64,000 bases of DNA from Obelidium mucronatum (GCA_025765595.1 JAIVFH010000086.1:1-64000); one strand, 5' to 3'; shown: positions 40,586 through 52,495, numbered from the stretch's first letter. Notes: generated by a model not told the origin, from the letters alone. Made by a program: numbers and translations.

Positions 40586-40690
40586 AGAGAGACCAACAGC
40601 AAAAATATAATATAATATTATAATGTATTTGAGATAATTATGTTAACCATAGCCAGCGCATAAAAGAGACAAAGGATTTTCAAAGAATCC

Positions 40691-43656
40691 ATGATTGACA
40701 CTGGCCTCCAAACACTATTACTGCAGAACCTGTTGGACCTGAAGACAGAGTTCAACCAAAAGGCAGATGTCTTAATCTCCTTGCTGGGAACTTCTCGGTC
40801 AGAGACGTTTGTGTCCACACCCCACCAAACTGCACCAAACGCGTTCACATCGCATTTGGATTCCGGAGTAAGATGGGACGCGGAAGACTATTCCTATCCG
40901 ATTGAGGCAAATGTTTCTGCGATTCCCCAGTTATTCAAAGACAAAATCGATGAGTCGAAAGCAATGGGACAAAGTTTCAAGTCCTCGACACCAATGTTTG
41001 AGAGCTCCGAATTTGAGGCCTTTAGACAAAAGAAAGGAACTTTGCATGATTTAGTTGGTTTAAACGAGTCTTTTTTGGACTCTGTCTCCGTCGCCTCATA
41101 CACTCCTTCAAACCATGGGTTCTCGACTTTCAGAGCAAAAAGTAATTCACAACGCCGAAAAATGGAAGCTGTGAATTTTGATGATATCGAGTCTGGATCC
41201 CCGCTTTCCAAAAAAGAAAAGTCGTCGTTTGCACTATCAATGTTTCAATCCATGCCGAGGAAAAACAAATCGCCACACCTCGCGAAATCAGTATATTTTG
41301 AGGAAAAAGATTCAATGCTCAAATCTCCATCTTCTGAATTCCAGCGAGGAGTACTGCGGCAAAAGTCGATGAGGCATCAACCAAAAGCAGGAAATTTTGC
41401 CAACCTTAAACGAGGGAATACTTCCCCAGCTCTAGATTCGTCCAAAATAATCAAGAGTTTCCAAGAAAAGAGTTCACCGTTTTCGGACGACAACTCTGAA
41501 AGTCAAGTCAAGCCGATCCCCGTGAATGAGGAATCACCGCCATCATCAGAACCACAACAGCATGAGTTAGTTATCCCTACTGCGTCGATAGATTCTTCAG
41601 GATTTGCTGGAGTTATTTATGATCTGTTCGCCTATTTGGCTTTGATTCCGGCATTCGACAGTAAAGGGCTTCGAGTTTCAGTGGATCAATTTAATCAATC
41701 AGACTTTGAAGGAATGTGTTTTTACGTCAACGGAATTCATCCGAAATCTCATCTCACCACGATACTTGACTTGATTTTGATAGGTGAGGCTAAATTTTAA
41801 GTCGACATGAACCGAAATAATTCAACACCCTCCTTTGATGAAAAAATAGGACTTTATTTTTCTTGCCTTCTGATAGTGCCTTTGTTGATTGGATTTGTTC
41901 ATAACATTAGCGCAGAGATAACCGCTGGATTCAGCATAACGTAATTATCCATGGAGACAATTACTTTCGCTTTCGTTGAATAACACCAACTTTTTTTAAA
42001 AAAACAATTAGTATTTCAATCATTTATGTGCTTGATTCATTGATAACACTGAGCACTCCGCAGTCAGCCCTCGTGAATACAAACATTTATAGCATAAGAG
42101 AATACGAGCTGATGAGGCCGTTCTTGGCACAGTGGCTCTGGCAGTGGATGAAAATCCAACTGCTGCCCGATGTTTTATCAACAGTGAGTTCGGTTTAAAT
42201 TGGTTTATCATGTTTTTTATTATTTAAACAATCGCGCAAACGCCATATAGATTCCTTTTGACTTGATCTTTTCCATCGAGCCCCATTACACCAGATTCTT
42301 TTTATTGCTTCGTCTTATCCGGGTATTCCGTCTTCCGTACCTGGTTCATCGATGTGCCTTCTTTACGCGAATACGAAAATGGATGGAAGCGAAATGGGGT
42401 GCTGGGATAACCAAAATCGTACCAATCACAGTAGGAATCGTTGTGTTTATTCACTATAACGCATGCATGATCTATTACGCGGCCGAGTCGCATGGGTTTT
42501 TCGGATGGGATTTGATTTGGCTTAGGAGAGCGAATGCTTCGTTCTGGGAGAGTTATATTTGGGCGTTTGTATTGGTAAAAAAATCTTTTTTGTTGCAGTG
42601 ATGAACTTGTTTTGCTTTTTACTAAAAAAAAACAAATTGGGGGTTTTCAGGGAGTCGGGAATATGTTTCCAATGGCATTCAAGTAATGTCTCTCACTTGT
42701 CCTTTATTGATTCGATATGAAAGGAGAAAACACAAACCTTTTAATTACTTTTACATCCGGAAATAGACCGCAGACAATAATCGAGCAATTCATGGCAATT
42801 CTATTCATTTTCATTGGGGCCGGATTATATGCGATCCTCGTTGGTTACATTTCATCAGCTGCAATGTCGATCGACAGTTCCGGTCGTGCATACAACCAGA
42901 AAATGGAGGAACTCGTGGATTACATCAAATGGCGAAAATTCAGTGAAGAAACGCGACAAAAACTAGTCCAATATTATGAAACCAAATACCGGGGAAAGTA
43001 CTTTGAAGAAGACGGATTGCTAAGTGATATGAATGAATCCCTTCGAATGGTGACTTGATTTTTTTTTTAAATTCCCGCATTTGGCTCCTAAAAACAATTG
43101 GTTTTGCGAATATATAGGAAGTATCCCTTCAAAACACGCGAGATCTCATTGTCAAGGTCCCATTCCTTCGCCGAGAAGGAAACGACTATCGAAACGAAAT
43201 CTTTTACAGTCGCGTGGCATCCGCGTTACACGTGCGATACTTTATACCTGGCGATTGCGTAATCAAGCAAGGGGAATTAGGAAGCGACATGTTTTTCATT
43301 CTCTCTGGGAAATGCGATGTCCTTGTGGATGGAGATGTGAAAGTTTCGTTGTATGATGGCGCGTATTTTGGAGGTTTGAGGATTTTTATTTTCCAAGCTT
43401 TTAATGCACGCAAATTGACTGGAATCCACCAAATACCATAGAAGTTGCAATGATAACAAAGACCCTACGAACCGCAACAGTGAAAGCAACAATGCCATCT
43501 GTACTCTACAGACTTACTGAACATGATTTCCATCAAGTCATTGCAGAATTTCCAGACATTCAGTTGAGAATCGCAGAACTAGCTTCGGAGCGGGAAAAAC
43601 TATTGGCATTGAATGAAGAGACGCGGTTGAAGAAGAGGGAAGCAATTCGAGAGTAG
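40691..43656 (+). CDS. Cyclic-nucleotide-gated cation channel, copy 2 (821 aa)
   Basis: Eight exons: 40691-41783, 41850-41940, 42012-42183, 42251-42574, 42651-42682, 42767-43049, 43118-43373 and 43442-43656, all in phase. It has one more intron than copy 1, within S1. It carries the same features: N-terminal LQTLLLQNLLDLK, S4 RLIRVFRLPYLVHR, pore GVGNMFPM on its own 32-nt exon, and a C-linker SSETKQKL-like region (here SEETRQKL). The cNMP-binding domain has GDCVIKQGELGSDMFF, YFGEVAMI and LRTAT. The N-terminal cytoplasmic region diverges strongly from copy 1 while the core is highly conserved. That suggests the same gating chemistry but different localisation or partners. Confidence 0.88.
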
Positions 43657-43807
43657 AATTTTTTTTTCCTTGTTTTTCTCACCGTTTTTGCTTTTTTTTT
43701 TTCAAAGCTTGATAATAATGTCAATTATATATACATACATCAATTTTTTATTTGGGGATGTCTAAGTTACAATTCTGGTTTTTTAATTGTGTGTACGGAT
43801 GCAACTA

Positions 43808-46799
43808 CCGAACCCGCCAAGTACTTGTTCGAACATTATTCCGTAGCATTAATGATTGCGTATTCCAATCATTCCATCTGTATATGTAGAGAGATGTTAG
43901 AATTTCAATGTCAGGCATTTGGAAAGCAACCAAGAAAAAAGGGGGGAGGAACTCACGTCTTCAATGTAACACTCGAAGGATCAAACTCCATCTTCCCACT
44001 CCCACCACTCCCACCACCGCCATGATGCCCCTCCTTATCCCCACCTTTAACAACCTCTCCATGCACCATCCTCGTCTGCCCCCAACTAAAATCATCAAAA
44101 TGCCAAAACGCATAAACAGGCAACGCGAAATTCCAAATCGGCAGACTCAATATATAAACGCCCAACCACCCTATATACTCCACCTGCCGCGTCGTGATTA
44201 CAATCATGAACCCGGGCAGTCCGAGGATGAATACTAGGAGTAGCATGGGGATCAGTTGGACTTGGCCGGTGGCGGCTGTTTGGAGGAGGAGGAAGATTGT
44301 GAAACTGATGGCGGCGGGGAGGACTACAGTTCCAACGAGTTCAATCTGAAGAAAACAGGATATTAATAATAATAAGAAGGGGGTTTTATAAATGAGATAT
44401 CGATCCGAGTGTAAGCCGCGGGGGGTCGCTGATAATCGAAAATTGAATTGGGGTTGGCACTTACAAAAACAACAAACTGCATGCTGAAACAAAAAGCCCC
44501 ACATAAATCCCTTACAAGCAACAACTCCATCAAATTATGAATCGTTGAATTAATCCACCTCCGCCTCTGACTCAACAGAACCTTGAATTCATCCGGCACA
44601 ACCGTGTGACACACTGCTTGCGGCACAAACATCATTTTCCGGCGCGGGAAGTTCCGGAGCATCAGTGTGGACAAGAATCGATCTTCTCCCAAGAGGAGGA
44701 GGTTCTTTTTGTGTAACGTTTCGACAATGTTTTCAGAGTATTCTTCGACAATGTCGGGGTTGATGAGGAGGGGGACGTAGCGGCTGTCGTGTGCTTCCTT
44801 GAAGGCTTTTATTCGGTACATGCTGAAACATCCTGGTTTTTTTTTTTTTGGTCTTTTCGGTTAATTCCCCACGTAGTTGAAAAAAAGAAGAGTCAAAGCC
44901 AGACAGGGACATTTACCAGGCAAACATGTCACTCCCCCAAAAATACTCTCAAACGCTTTCCCCAAATGATGACTCGCATAATACTCAAACACTTGAATCG
45001 CAGTAACCCAATTCGCAGTCTTATTCCGCACACGCGTTTCCCCACACAAACCCATAATGTTCCTGTCGTTCAACATGGCGTTGATCATATGCTTCATGGC
45101 ATGCCGGTCTACATCCGTGTCGGCATCCACCATGAGTACGTATGCGAATTGGGAAGGGTTGATTGATAGGTGGTGGTGGATTCGGTGTCTGATTTCGTAG
45201 TCGAGGCGTGTCATGCGGTCGTCAAAGAGGCATCGAGATAAAAAGTTCATGAGAATCAGTTGGGAGTCGCGTTTTCCCTGAACGTGAGAATTCTTTCAGT
45301 TTTAGCAAAAAAAAGGGTGTTTGTTCAGCAAACGAGTGTAATATACATACCCGATTTCCAGGTTTCTGTGATGTATTCTCGTCCTGTGTTCCGCACTTGA
45401 CAATCACAATAATAGCTACACGATGTCCCGCCTTCACATAATGTCCAGAATAAACGTATCCCATATTATGCTGCCTGATACCATCTGCAATCGCTAAATA
45501 CGAGGCAGGTTTCGGATACGGCAACGACTGATCCAACTCTACAAGACCCAAAATAATATCTGGCGTGCTTTTCGGATTCCCACTTCCAGTTACAAGTCCA
45601 TCGGCAACAACAAACAAGAGTTTCTTTTCATCCGGGTACTCTGAAACAGTCAACGAATCTAAAGTTGCCTTGATGCTTTCTTCGCCCTCGCTGTAACAAG
45701 TAACTAGCATCACTGTGTACGGATTGGAATCGTAATCAGGCTCCACGTTTACAACATGGCTTCTCGACATGTTGTTTGGTTTCACCAGCGTCCCACTCAC
45801 GAACCAATAAAACCAGATCGCCATAAAGAATTTGGTAAACACGAGAGCAAGGATTACAATCAGAGATACAGTCTGGATAACATTGGATGCAAGGCAGCCT
45901 GTGGACGCGGTTTCCAAGTATCCAATGAGTTGTCGTTCTTGGAGGCAGAGGGCTGCGTTGAGTGTGTCTTGGGTTGTGTAGGCGTAATGGGTCATGTCGT
46001 TTCCGTTTAGTTTTTCAAGCATTGTTGTTATTGGTTTTGGTAGTGATTGTGGTGGGGTTGATGAAGTGTTTACAACGAGGTTGTTGAATACTGAGACTTG
46101 GGATTTGTTTGATGAGACTAAAGATCGAATGTCTGACCAGGAGAGAATCACGCGTCGTCTCGGGATACCGTCTAGTAAACTCGTTGATGGGCATGTCTGC
46201 AGTGCCTTTCTATTCCGGGTCGCGGCACGAGTTGCTGATGCACAGTCCCAAGTCAATGAGGAATACTTTTTGCAATACGATGATGATGTGAATATCCGAG
46301 ATAGATCTTGTCCGCTATAATTTGTTCCATTCAAGTCTAATCCAGTGTGATTGACAAGTATTTGGGAAACGTTTTTGAAGTTGAAGGCATATCCGCGAAT
46401 AATGACATTTCCAGACAGTTCGCGAGATAGTTCCAAATCGCCATCCTTCAGTTGAAATTGTAATATCGAATGCTTTCTTCCGTGGGGGGTGGGCATAGCG
46501 TCCTTTCCAAGCCAAACGTCAAGAATCCAACGAATCCACACATTAGTAGAATAATTAAACATAGAGCAACCTAATAAAGGTGTTAAAAATCATGAATTGG
46601 TAGTGCTTGCACTGTTTCAATAATCAACCTTCTCCCTCCACGCTTGTTGAGCAATCGCGTGTTTTTTCCCCATCAGTTTAAGAATCGGCGAGCAGAAGCA
46701 GCACGTCACCAAGCGCGAAAAGAGCACCCATGGATTAGGGTATTCGCGCTTTAATTCTGCGGGCACTGCTGGTTCACTGCTCAGATGCGACATTGACAT
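43808..46799 (-). CDS. Chitin synthase, division 2 (class IV-like)
   Basis: The N-terminus has the cysteine-rich pre-membrane segment [15 protein letters not shown] and then a hydrophobic helix after an intron. A long extracellular or lumenal loop follows, then two helices and the GT2 catalytic core. The core has [27 protein letters not shown] (DxD), [17 protein letters not shown] (across an intron), GEDRFLSTL and QRRRWINS, the product-binding QRRRW. Three to four further helices and a His/Gly-rich tail end the protein. The enzyme polymerises UDP-GlcNAc at the plasma membrane. One -1 (or +2) frame change is needed near 46455, between the first helix exon and the loop. The C-terminal exon after the intron that follows VTLKT is inferred. 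Confidence 0.9.
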
Positions 46800-47135
46800 T
46801 CTCGTCGCGCCTGTATTCTCGTCAGTTGATTTGTCATCGCATCAAATCACATTCAGCGCACCGAGTCTCGCCGCCGGCGGGTCTGCATCGATGCTGCGCA
46901 TCATTGGACGCGTCCGTTTGACAGTCGGCATTCTGTCGAGGCGGCTGAGGGTGCTTCGGGTGACTGTGGCGCGGCGGTCGAGCGAGGCGAGAGGCGCGTC
47001 GATCGCAACGGAGAGATGGAGGGAGGGCGGCGGCATTGCTTGGGTGTTGGACAGTTTGAGACAGTTTGAAGAGACTTGGTCAGCGGGTCTTTCGTGTCGT
47101 TCGAGTCCCGCCGGCCTTTCTTCTGTAAGAAAGAA
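46800..47135. promoter_or_regulatory. Divergent promoter between chitin synthase and SLD5
   Basis: This 336-bp intergenic region lies between two start codons on opposite strands and is GC-rich toward SLD5. It must contain both promoters. No TATA box is obvious. Confidence 0.5.
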
Positions 47136-48081
47136 ATGCTCGCCGACGCACACCTCGACCAACTCGACCACGACGACGTGGCTCTCCTGACGCAGGCGTG
47201 GCTCAACGAGCGCGCGGCGCCCGAGCTGCTTGCGTTCGAAGCCGGCGGCCATCGACCGGCTGCTCGAGCTGCTGCGCGCCCAGGACGAGGCCGTCGATGC
47301 GCTGCACTCCGAGGCCGACAGCGACAGCGACAAGGACCTCGACTTTGTGCGCTGCGTCTATCTGCACGAGATGGAGCGCGTCAAGTTTGTGCTGCAGAGC
47401 TACCTGCGGACACGGCTGTACAAGGTCTGCTCTTACTCTTACTACTCTACTCTTCTCTACTCTATCTCATCGTGTCGCTCTGTCCGGCTTAGATTGAGCA
47501 AAAGACTTTGGCCATCCTCAAGAGTGACGAGTACAGGGCAAACTTGTCCGAAACTGAATTGGCATTTGCCCAACGCTTCAATGAAATTGTACAGCAAAAC
47601 TATGAACGCTCGTTTCTCTTGGATTCATTGCCTCCTTCTCTACAAGGAATGGACGATCCTGCTATCGGTTTGTTTGTGATTTCGCTTTGTTGTGTCAGTC
47701 AGTCCAGTTCTGACTTTTAAGTTTTGACGTCAAGTTGGTGCACCTGACTTGAATCAAGCAGTCTTTTTTCGTACCAAAGTTGATTACGGTGATCATTTGT
47801 TGCCCAAGTATGTTGTTGACATTGCCGAAGGCGGTGCATCTTTACCGCCGAAGGCGGTGTCCTGATGCCGAAGCCGGTTCTCTAACGCCGCAGGCGGATT
47901 CATACCGCCGTAGGCGGTGTAATCTTCCATTTTTTATTTCTTGAACTGCCATATCTTCACAACAAATTCTTATTCTTAACAAAAGCGGCGAGACGCTTAA
48001 CTTGAGCAAGAATAAGATCTATCTACTGCGATACAACACGATTCGGCAACTATTGCTGAAAGGGGCCATAGACTTGATTTG
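47136..48081 (+). CDS. SLD5: GINS complex subunit Sld5
   Basis: Exons are 47136-47424, 47493-47667, 47735-47807 and 47986-48081. The protein has the Sld5 pattern: LLTQAWLNERAAPELLAFE, DFVRCVYLHEMERVKFVLQS, YLRTRLYKIEQKTLAIL, FAQRFNEIVQQNYERSFL, then PDLNQAVFFRTKVDYGDHLL. The C-terminal beta domain is IYLLRYNTIRQLLLKGAIDLI. Sld5 is part of the GINS tetramer that joins Cdc45 and Mcm2-7 in the replicative helicase. A +1 frame break lies near 47247 (GGC-G-GCC) between LAFEAG and AIDRLLELL. The third intron (47808-47985) is filled with hairpin palindromes; reading through it gives an early stop, which is why the splice was chosen. Confidence 0.88.
47824..47918 (+). repeat. Intronic cluster of GNA-loop hairpin palindromes in SLD5
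   Basis: Five units lie within the intron 47808-47985: 47824-47835, 47844-47858, 47866-47878, 47885-47897 and 47904-47918. The loops are GAA, GAA, GAA, GCA and GTA while the stems stay paired. The best unit matches TACCGCCGAAGGCGGTGT, the same sequence and orientation (relative to transcription) as in GT-A and GT-B. Confidence 0.87.
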
Positions 48082-48426
48082 AATGCAAAGATAAAAAAAT
48101 AAAACAATATACCATACAATCCACATCTGTTGTCTTTTCCAGCGATTCCTATCCAATTCTCCTCCCAACTTCCAAAAAAGCGTGGCCAGTGAAACAGCGA
48201 AACAGCAGCGGCGGCCCTTGACACAAGTTGGCTTTCGCATATCAAATTTTCTCTCCCTCTAAAAAGGCATGTTCCAACCCCCACCCAACCCTTGGCCCAT
48301 CCCCACCCCATCCAGCCATCAAAACCGACCTGCGATGGACGGATATTGACTCTGGATGCAATCCCATCGTCCCTCTGTTGTGCTGTCTCTATGGATGTCC
48401 AACTAACCAAGCTTAACCACAGGAAA

Positions 48427-49070
48427 ATGACTGTGAGTTTCAACATGTCCTCCCCAACCATCGTCGACTGGCCCCGAATACTATTACGATTACCGATTTA
48501 TTGAGATCTATTATGAGGATATTGAATCAGCAACAGTCTGTCGGTCGTAATGGACGAAATCGATTGAGAGGAGGGGGAGGAGGCGCAGTGACGACAATCT
48601 AGTTTGAAACAGCCAACCATCAACCATCTCGAAAAAAAAAGTGTGGCAAAGTCACTAAACAAATACGCTGAATCTCTATTAGTTGGCTATCGACCTCCTC
48701 AACCCACTCGAATCTTCCGAGAAGCGTTCCCACAAGCTCAAGAGACTTGTGCAGAGCCCAAACTCCTTCTTCATGGACGTTAAGTGCTCTGGTTAGTTGA
48801 GGAGTCTGTTTTTCGGAGGCAGTGGAGATTAGGAAAGGGATTGCTGACGTTTTGGGGGTTTTCTCGATTAGGATGCTTCAACATCACCACTGTCTTCAGC
48901 CACGCTCAGACAGTCGTTATCTGTGGTGGATGCGCTACCGTTCTCTCCCAGCCAACTGGAGGAAAGGCCCGCTTGACTGGTATGTTTGGAATAGTCAACT
49001 TATACATATGTGGATTGCTGATATTTTTGTTTTGACAGAGGGTTGCTCTTTCAGAAGAAAGCAAAACTAA
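48427..49070 (+). CDS. RPS27: Small-subunit ribosomal protein eS27
   Basis: Four exons: 48427-48432 (Met-Thr only), 48683-48791, 48872-48979 and 49039-49070. The protein is about 84 residues and carries the full family sequence: [26 protein letters not shown], a C4 zinc finger (Cys-x2-Cys, then Cys-x2-Cys around [11 protein letters not shown]), [19 protein letters not shown]. It belongs to the 40S head. The six-base first coding exon followed by a 250-nt intron is typical of ribosomal protein genes. I looked for box C/D motifs in the introns and saw none. It lies 345 bp after SLD5 on the same strand. Confidence 0.95.
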
Positions 49071-49281
49071 ATGCATTTGTTTCCCGTCGGAATTTATGTT
49101 GAATAGTCGTTTTGTTTTTCTTTGTTGAAGGGTTAAAATATGGAGGATCGCTTAGTATTTTTGGATAAGTTCTTTTTCATCAAAGACGGCCAAATAAAAT
49201 CCCCAACTTGGATCATATATCAAGTAAATATTAACTCATATGCAAATGTGTTTATTTTCAATGCAAACGAAGGAAGATCCC

Positions 49282-49785
49282 TTAATCTTGTCTCAAATCC
49301 GCTGTCTTCAGTCTGTGTGCAAGAGATTTCGTGATTGTTGATCGAAGCTGTGACAAATCTTGCACGATCGTATCCACATCCTGCTGCCGCGTCACAGCAA
49401 ACTGATTCAACACCTTTTTCGAACTCTCCTCCAACTGCTTTGTCCTCAACTTCTCCTTAAACAACTGCAACTCCAAATCCCGAACAACCGCCTTCAACCG
49501 CGATTCCTCCACCGCGCCATCTTGCTTCAACTTTTCGGTCGTGACGCGTGATTCGTGGACTTGTTTTGCAAGATTTTTAGCCGCATCCACGCGGTAGTCT
49601 TGGAACTGTTGGTTTTTTCGTTTCAATGCATCACGTGTGTTTGTTAATTCCTTTTCGAGGATGGATATCATTTGGGATTGTTCTTGGACTTTGAGGTTGA
49701 GTAGATCGCAGACATCCATGTGCACGAGTTGAGAGGATGGTGGTGTTGACGATGAATTAGATGAATGCAGCGGCGGCCGTGGCAT
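49282..49785 (-). CDS. Coiled-coil protein of unknown function, 167 aa
   Basis: This is a single-exon ORF. A Ser/Pro-rich leader of 20 residues is followed by an almost continuous amphipathic helix with heptad Leu/Val spacing (DVCDLLNLKVQEQ, ISILEKELTNTRDAL, AVVRDLELQLFKEKLRTK). There are no cysteines suggesting metal binding and no membrane segment. I do not recognise the family; short coiled coils of this sort are common among basal-body and flagellar proteins. It is convergent with eS27 (about 210 bp gap) and 40 bp upstream-adjacent to the DUSP12 gene on the same strand. Confidence 0.55.
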   Translation of the reverse strand: MPRPPLHSSNSSSTPPSSQLVHMDVCDLLNLKVQEQSQMISILEKELTNTRDALKRKNQQFQDYRVDAAKNLAKQVHESRVTTEKLKQDGAVEESRLKAVVRDLELQLFKEKLRTKQLEESSKKVLNQFAVTRQQDVDTIVQDLSQLRSTITKSLAHRLKTADLRQD

Positions 49786-49825
49786 TTTTTTTTGACAAAC
49801 TCTCTATTCAAGTCTTTTTTTTTTT

Positions 49826-51038
49826 TTACAACAACCCAATCACATCTACTTTCTGCTTATTAATCATAAACGCAGGCGCCACCCACGTTCCACAAGGACA
49901 AGCGATCCCCGACCACGAGAAGGAACCCAACTTGCTATTACATTTCGTGTTTGGGCATGCAATCTTTCCTTCCAAGTGGCCATCGCTTACTTCCTCCATC
50001 CATTCCATCGGCTCGGTGCAATAAGAGCTGCATTTGCTGTTGTTGGAAGATTGTGAGGCCGATGACGCAGCTGCAGCGGCAGTAGTCATTTGTGTGATTG
50101 CGGAATCTCGTTTTCGGTATTGGAACGCGTTTTGTCCTGTCCCGGATTCGTGGGGGATGATGGCGTCCATGGGGAGTAACATTCTTCGGCACATTTTACA
50201 GCGGAGAGAGCGCGGTTGTTGTTGTTGTTGCGGTCCTGTTGATTTTGCTTTGGTTGGGTCAGCCGTCATTCTCAGTTTCGTCAATGTTCCCAATTCTGGA
50301 ATGGAAAAAAAAAAGATTGCGGGGGGGTTGGAGGTCAGTGATCGTGAAAGAGGCCAAGTAATGTATCATTTACGTTGTTGTTCACTTGCAGCCAGGGAAA
50401 GCAAGAACCGCCTGTATTCTGAACTTTCCTTGTTCACAACGCATCCCATTCTTTTGTAGATTTCGAGTTGTTTAATGAATCCGTCGTTTGGACTTTGGAA
50501 CACATAGATTTCCAATCAAGGCTTTTAACTTTAGTTGCTTTCTTTCTTTTTTTTTTTTTGTGGTTTTCGGTCACTTACCACACGCATGGCCTGCCTTCTC
50601 GAATCAAAGCAACAGCTCCCTCAACATCCAAGTCCCGAGTCTTCATCAAATATGCAGCGACAAGTGTAGCAGACCGAGAAACACCCGCCACACAATGCAC
50701 AAGAATGTCTTGTCCCGCTGCCACAGCGGCTTCAAGGAACGCTACACCATCGTCCAAGAATTCCAGTATATTCTCGTCAACGTCATCGTCGATTGGAATC
50801 AAATGGTATTGTATCCCGGCATGTTTCGCGGTGAAGCCTTTTCCGAGGGATATGATTGATTTGATGTTTGTGGATTGGAGGAGGGTTAAGTTGTCTGCTT
50901 CGTCGCAGCTGTTTGGTTTTTGTTTTTTTTTTTTGATGTGAAAGAGCGTTAAATATAAAAGTACTAGAAATGTTGTGTGGTATGCAGCATTGTAGCAGGA
51001 AACCTTGAAATATAGATCTGATTGGCAACTTTATCCAT
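49826..51038 (-). CDS. YVH1: Dual-specificity phosphatase DUSP12/Yvh1
   Basis: The start ATG at 51038 gives MDKVANQIYIS, then an intron. The catalytic exon has ISLGKGF, IPIDDDVDENILEFLDDGV and the signature HCVAGVSRSATL (Cys and Arg of HCx5R). A later exon gives the C-terminal zinc-binding domain unique to this family: LRCKMCRRMLLPMDAIIPHE, then MEWM, then GKIACPNTKCNSKLGSFSW and CPCGTWVAPAF. Yvh1 releases Mrt4 from pre-60S particles during ribosome maturation, largely through the zinc domain. The linker contains Gln and Ala runs. It is divergent from the 51.1-kb gene, with a long A homopolymer in the short shared promoter. Confidence 0.93.
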
Positions 51039-51090
51039 TTCACAAAAAAAAAAAAAAAAAAAAAAAAAAGCAATATTATTAAATGAACAC

Positions 51091-51761
51091 ATGAGAACAG
51101 CAAGACACTTTTGCCTCAGAAACTATTCAAGCTATTCTACAAAGGCCATGCCATTGGAGGATCTTAGGATCGCGCTAGCGGTGGCTGAAGCAAAAGCAGT
51201 TTTCGCTGAAAAAGAACGACTTGATGAAAGGATCCGTCTCAGTGAAGAGCTAAGGTTTGAACGCAATCGAGCAACGGTAAATGTGTTCTTATTGCATCTC
51301 TTGTACTCATCCTTCAGCCTTAGAAAGCGGAAAGTATGCTTCAGGTGGAGTCTCTCGCTCTGCTTCGTGCAAGAAACTCACTGAATTTGCGGGGAGCCTT
51401 GGGTAAGCCAACAACATCTGGCATCTTCGAACTTCGAAGCATATAATTTAACCAAAAATTTATAGAGCTTGCGGCGGAGCGTCTAGTCGGCCGTGGTGGT
51501 ATTTCTCGAAAGATCTTTGGTGTGGGCGTCCAGCTTGCTTCATTGACGGAGTCCAAGGAGTGGTTGGACGAAGTTGGGAAGATCAGAAGGAATACAGCCG
51601 TCTGGAAGGATATTATTAGAGCACAGAATAATCTTTATCATTCGTACTCGAAGGATAAGCATGGGGTGACCGAAACCATTTGCCTGGACAGTGTAGAATC
51701 TGCTGCAGAGAAAGTGGCAATTGCTGCAACCCTCAAGCTCGCAAATATTCACTTTGATTAA
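51091..51761 (+). CDS. Probable mitochondrial protein of unknown function
   Basis: Three exons are read: 51091 to about 51279, about 51325-51403 and about 51467-51761, giving roughly 190 residues. The first 25 residues (MRTARHFCLRNYSSYSTKAM) are Arg/Ser/Tyr-rich without acidic residues, a good mitochondrial presequence. Next comes a charged helix (AVAEAKAVFAEKERLDERI), then ARNSLNLRGALELAAERLVG and a C-terminal alpha-helical part ending KLANIHFD. I do not recognise a family. Splice sites follow GT-AG and keep frame. The next 3' region contains an unrelated LRR remnant. Confidence 0.55.
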
Positions 51762-52009
51762 AAATCATTATATAAACTCAAATGTATAAATATAGATCTG
51801 ATCGGCATCTCACAAAAAATAAAAATAAAAAATAAAATAACTAAAAACGTCACCCTTACAAAAAAATATAAAGGGAATGTTTGTTCATCTTCTCCAGTTA
51901 TAGTATCCTTCAACAGGAACAAACAAGCGTGATTGAAAACCGAAGCGATTCGGTAGTTTGTCTCAACTCGAGAACCTCGCTTTGGAAGCGGACTGGAAAA
52001 GGAAATTGG

Positions 52010-52265
52010 ACTAGTAGCACATTTGGTGGTGAAGTCCTCTACAGCATGGGTACCTGTCGAGTGTCCGGTCAAGGAACTGGCGCCACACGTAATACAAGAA
52101 CAAGAATTCGAAGCCCAACTCTTTCGGGATAAGCCCCGAGAGAGAATTGTGATGAATATCAAGCTTCTTTTGCTCCACCACGAGATTCCCGAGCTCTTGG
52201 GGCACCTCGTCCTTCAAGTGGTTCCGAAAGAGGATGCTCTCAGCCAAGCAAATGGTCAATCTCAA
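52010..52265 (-). pseudogene. Leucine-rich-repeat remnant
   Basis: On the minus strand a short frame reads PQELGNLV followed by KLDIHHNSLSGLIPKELG, which fits about one and a half plant-type LRR units (LxxLxLxxNxLxGxIPxxLG). There is no complete ORF, signal peptide or further repeat, so it is a fragment of a larger LRR gene. Confidence 0.5.
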
Positions 52266-52495
52266 CAGGAATCGCGCCTTGCATCAAGTGCTATTATTAA
52301 TAATGGCTGATTCTCATTTTATTATATACATTCTCTCTTTGTGCCATGATTTGAAAATGCCATCATTTCCATATGCTGATTTCGAAACATGGATTCCAAA
52401 TCCAAAAAGCCGGCTATAAAACAGAGAGATGTCGTTAAATGACCCCCCTAAAAGAAGTGGAGTAATTTAAATGTCATCAGTTCCCAAAAATCAGC

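Noticed and set aside
47808..47870. Early stop making a shortened Sld5
   Set aside because: A GTATGT donor and AAAAG acceptor restore the conserved Sld5 C-terminal beta domain, so the stop lies inside an intron.
47824..47918. CRISPR-like array from the regularly repeated palindromes
   Set aside because: The spacing is irregular, the units are short perfect palindromes, the host is a eukaryote and the cluster is intronic.
48433..48682. snoRNA in the 250-nt first intron of eS27
   Set aside because: No C box and D box pair with correct spacing could be found. H/ACA structure cannot be judged reliably by eye.
51043..51069. Long A homopolymer as a retrotransposon tail
   Set aside because: It lies in the short divergent promoter next to the DUSP12 start. 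No target-site duplication or element body adjoins it.
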